Assembly: GCF_030272615.1 (NCBI RefSeq)
Contig: NW_026729178.1
Coordinates: 50,001-75,000 of the forward strand
DNA length: 25,000 nt
Source: Cryptomeria japonica
Taxonomy: Eukaryota; Streptophyta; Pinopsida; Cupressales; Cupressaceae
Reading direction: 5' to 3'
This document shows, one piece after another, positions 24,961 to 25,000 of this stretch. Both the position numbers and the translations under genes were made by a program. The notes under the pieces were generated by a model. It made no database searches. It was given only the letters and a program-made list of their open reading frames with translations, and was not told the DNA's origin. Within the stretch, counting starts at the first letter, position 1; each line of letters begins with the position of its first letter.

Positions 24961-25000
24961 GGTCGAGGCGGGATTGTTCGTGCGGGGTGCACCACCAAAA
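24961..25000 (+). repeat. 40-bp ETS direct repeat, copy 2
   Basis: Runs from GGTCGAGGCGGGATTG to ACCACCAAAA at the very end of the window. The repeat may extend past base 25000. Confidence 0.8.

Larger units (their letters stand above)
1..25000 (+). other. 35S rDNA intergenic spacer running into 5' ETS (no rRNA gene ends present)
   Basis: The whole window reads as plant rDNA spacer. Seen directly: two plant 5S genes on the minus strand, thirteen TATATAGGGG Pol I start motifs on the plus strand, and nested tandem repeats over nearly all of the rest. The motif orientation puts the 35S transcript on the plus strand, so the 25S gene should lie upstream of base 1 and the 18S gene downstream of base 25000. 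The 18S start (TACCTGGTTGATCC) is not present. Inference: bases 1 to about 18755 are spacer and 18756-25000 are 5' ETS, if P13 is the gene promoter. Confidence 0.9.
23781..25000 (+). other. Single-copy 5' ETS sequence
   Basis: Mostly non-repetitive and less GC-biased. It contains a short TG run near 24032, a hairpin at 24089-24130 and a 40-bp direct repeat (24643-24682 and 24961-25000). Open frames here are short, lack recognisable domains and occur on both strands. I see no 18S sequence, tRNA or snoRNA. It is called ETS by position only. Confidence 0.65.

Noticed and set aside
23781-25000. Start of the 18S rRNA gene or a protein gene at the 3' end
   Set aside because: The conserved 18S 5' sequence is not found, and the open frames are short and featureless on both strands.

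Overview
The window is non-coding plant nuclear ribosomal DNA. It lies inside one very long 35S (18S-5.8S-25S) intergenic spacer and probably runs into the 5' external transcribed spacer. Three things show this. Two intact plant-type 5S rRNA genes sit on the minus strand (3832-3949 and 11769-11886). Thirteen copies of the plant RNA polymerase I initiation motif TATATAGGGG sit on the plus strand between 14.5 and 18.8 kb. Everything else is tandem repeats. I see no 25S 3' end, no 18S 5' end and no believable protein gene. The 5S sequence, a spacer longer than 18 kb and 5S linked to 35S on the opposite strand suggest a gymnosperm, possibly a conifer. This taxonomic reading is from memory and not proven.

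Layout. (1) 1-13138: a 7,937-bp macro-repeat, with the 3' part of one copy (1-5201) followed by one full copy (5202-13138). Each copy holds, in order: GC-rich minisatellite built on GGTGCGCACC with AT-rich modules every 0.36-1.07 kb; a GC-rich flank; an antisense 5S gene; an A-rich tract; and a C-rich CACCCACCTTGG tract. The copies meet at a 10-bp microhomology. (2) 13139-14336: the C-rich tract continues, once only. (3) 14337-15540: six promoters (P1-P6), mostly 157 bp apart. (4) 15600-16240: a perfectly homogeneous 52-bp tandem array. (5) 16241-17400: four promoters (P7-P10), exactly 311 bp apart. (6) 17400-17710: a 50/56-bp alternating array. (7) 17710-18900: three promoters (P11-P13), 440 and 490 bp apart, each followed by a long hairpin. 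(8) 19126-23060: about 21 units of a 188-bp tandem repeat, each able to fold into a hairpin. (9) 23061-25000: decayed repeats, then mostly single-copy sequence, presumably 5' ETS leading to an 18S gene beyond the window.

How the parts may work together. P13 is the promoter nearest the expected 18S gene and is the best candidate gene promoter; the others look like spacer promoters. In all 13 copies a GTCGGAAGTT-like block lies at -75 (within 1 nt) of the predicted start, although the flanks differ between the three promoter families. The first nucleotides of each predicted transcript (AGGGGAG) can pair with a C-rich block about 25-35 nt downstream. In P12 both sides of this helix have changed together. 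P11-P13 share a second, longer hairpin with covarying pairs. The upstream minisatellites repeatedly carry GAAGTCGGA, which resembles the -75 block, so they may be promoter-derived enhancer-like repeats. The 5S genes would be transcribed by Pol III head-on to any Pol I read-through.
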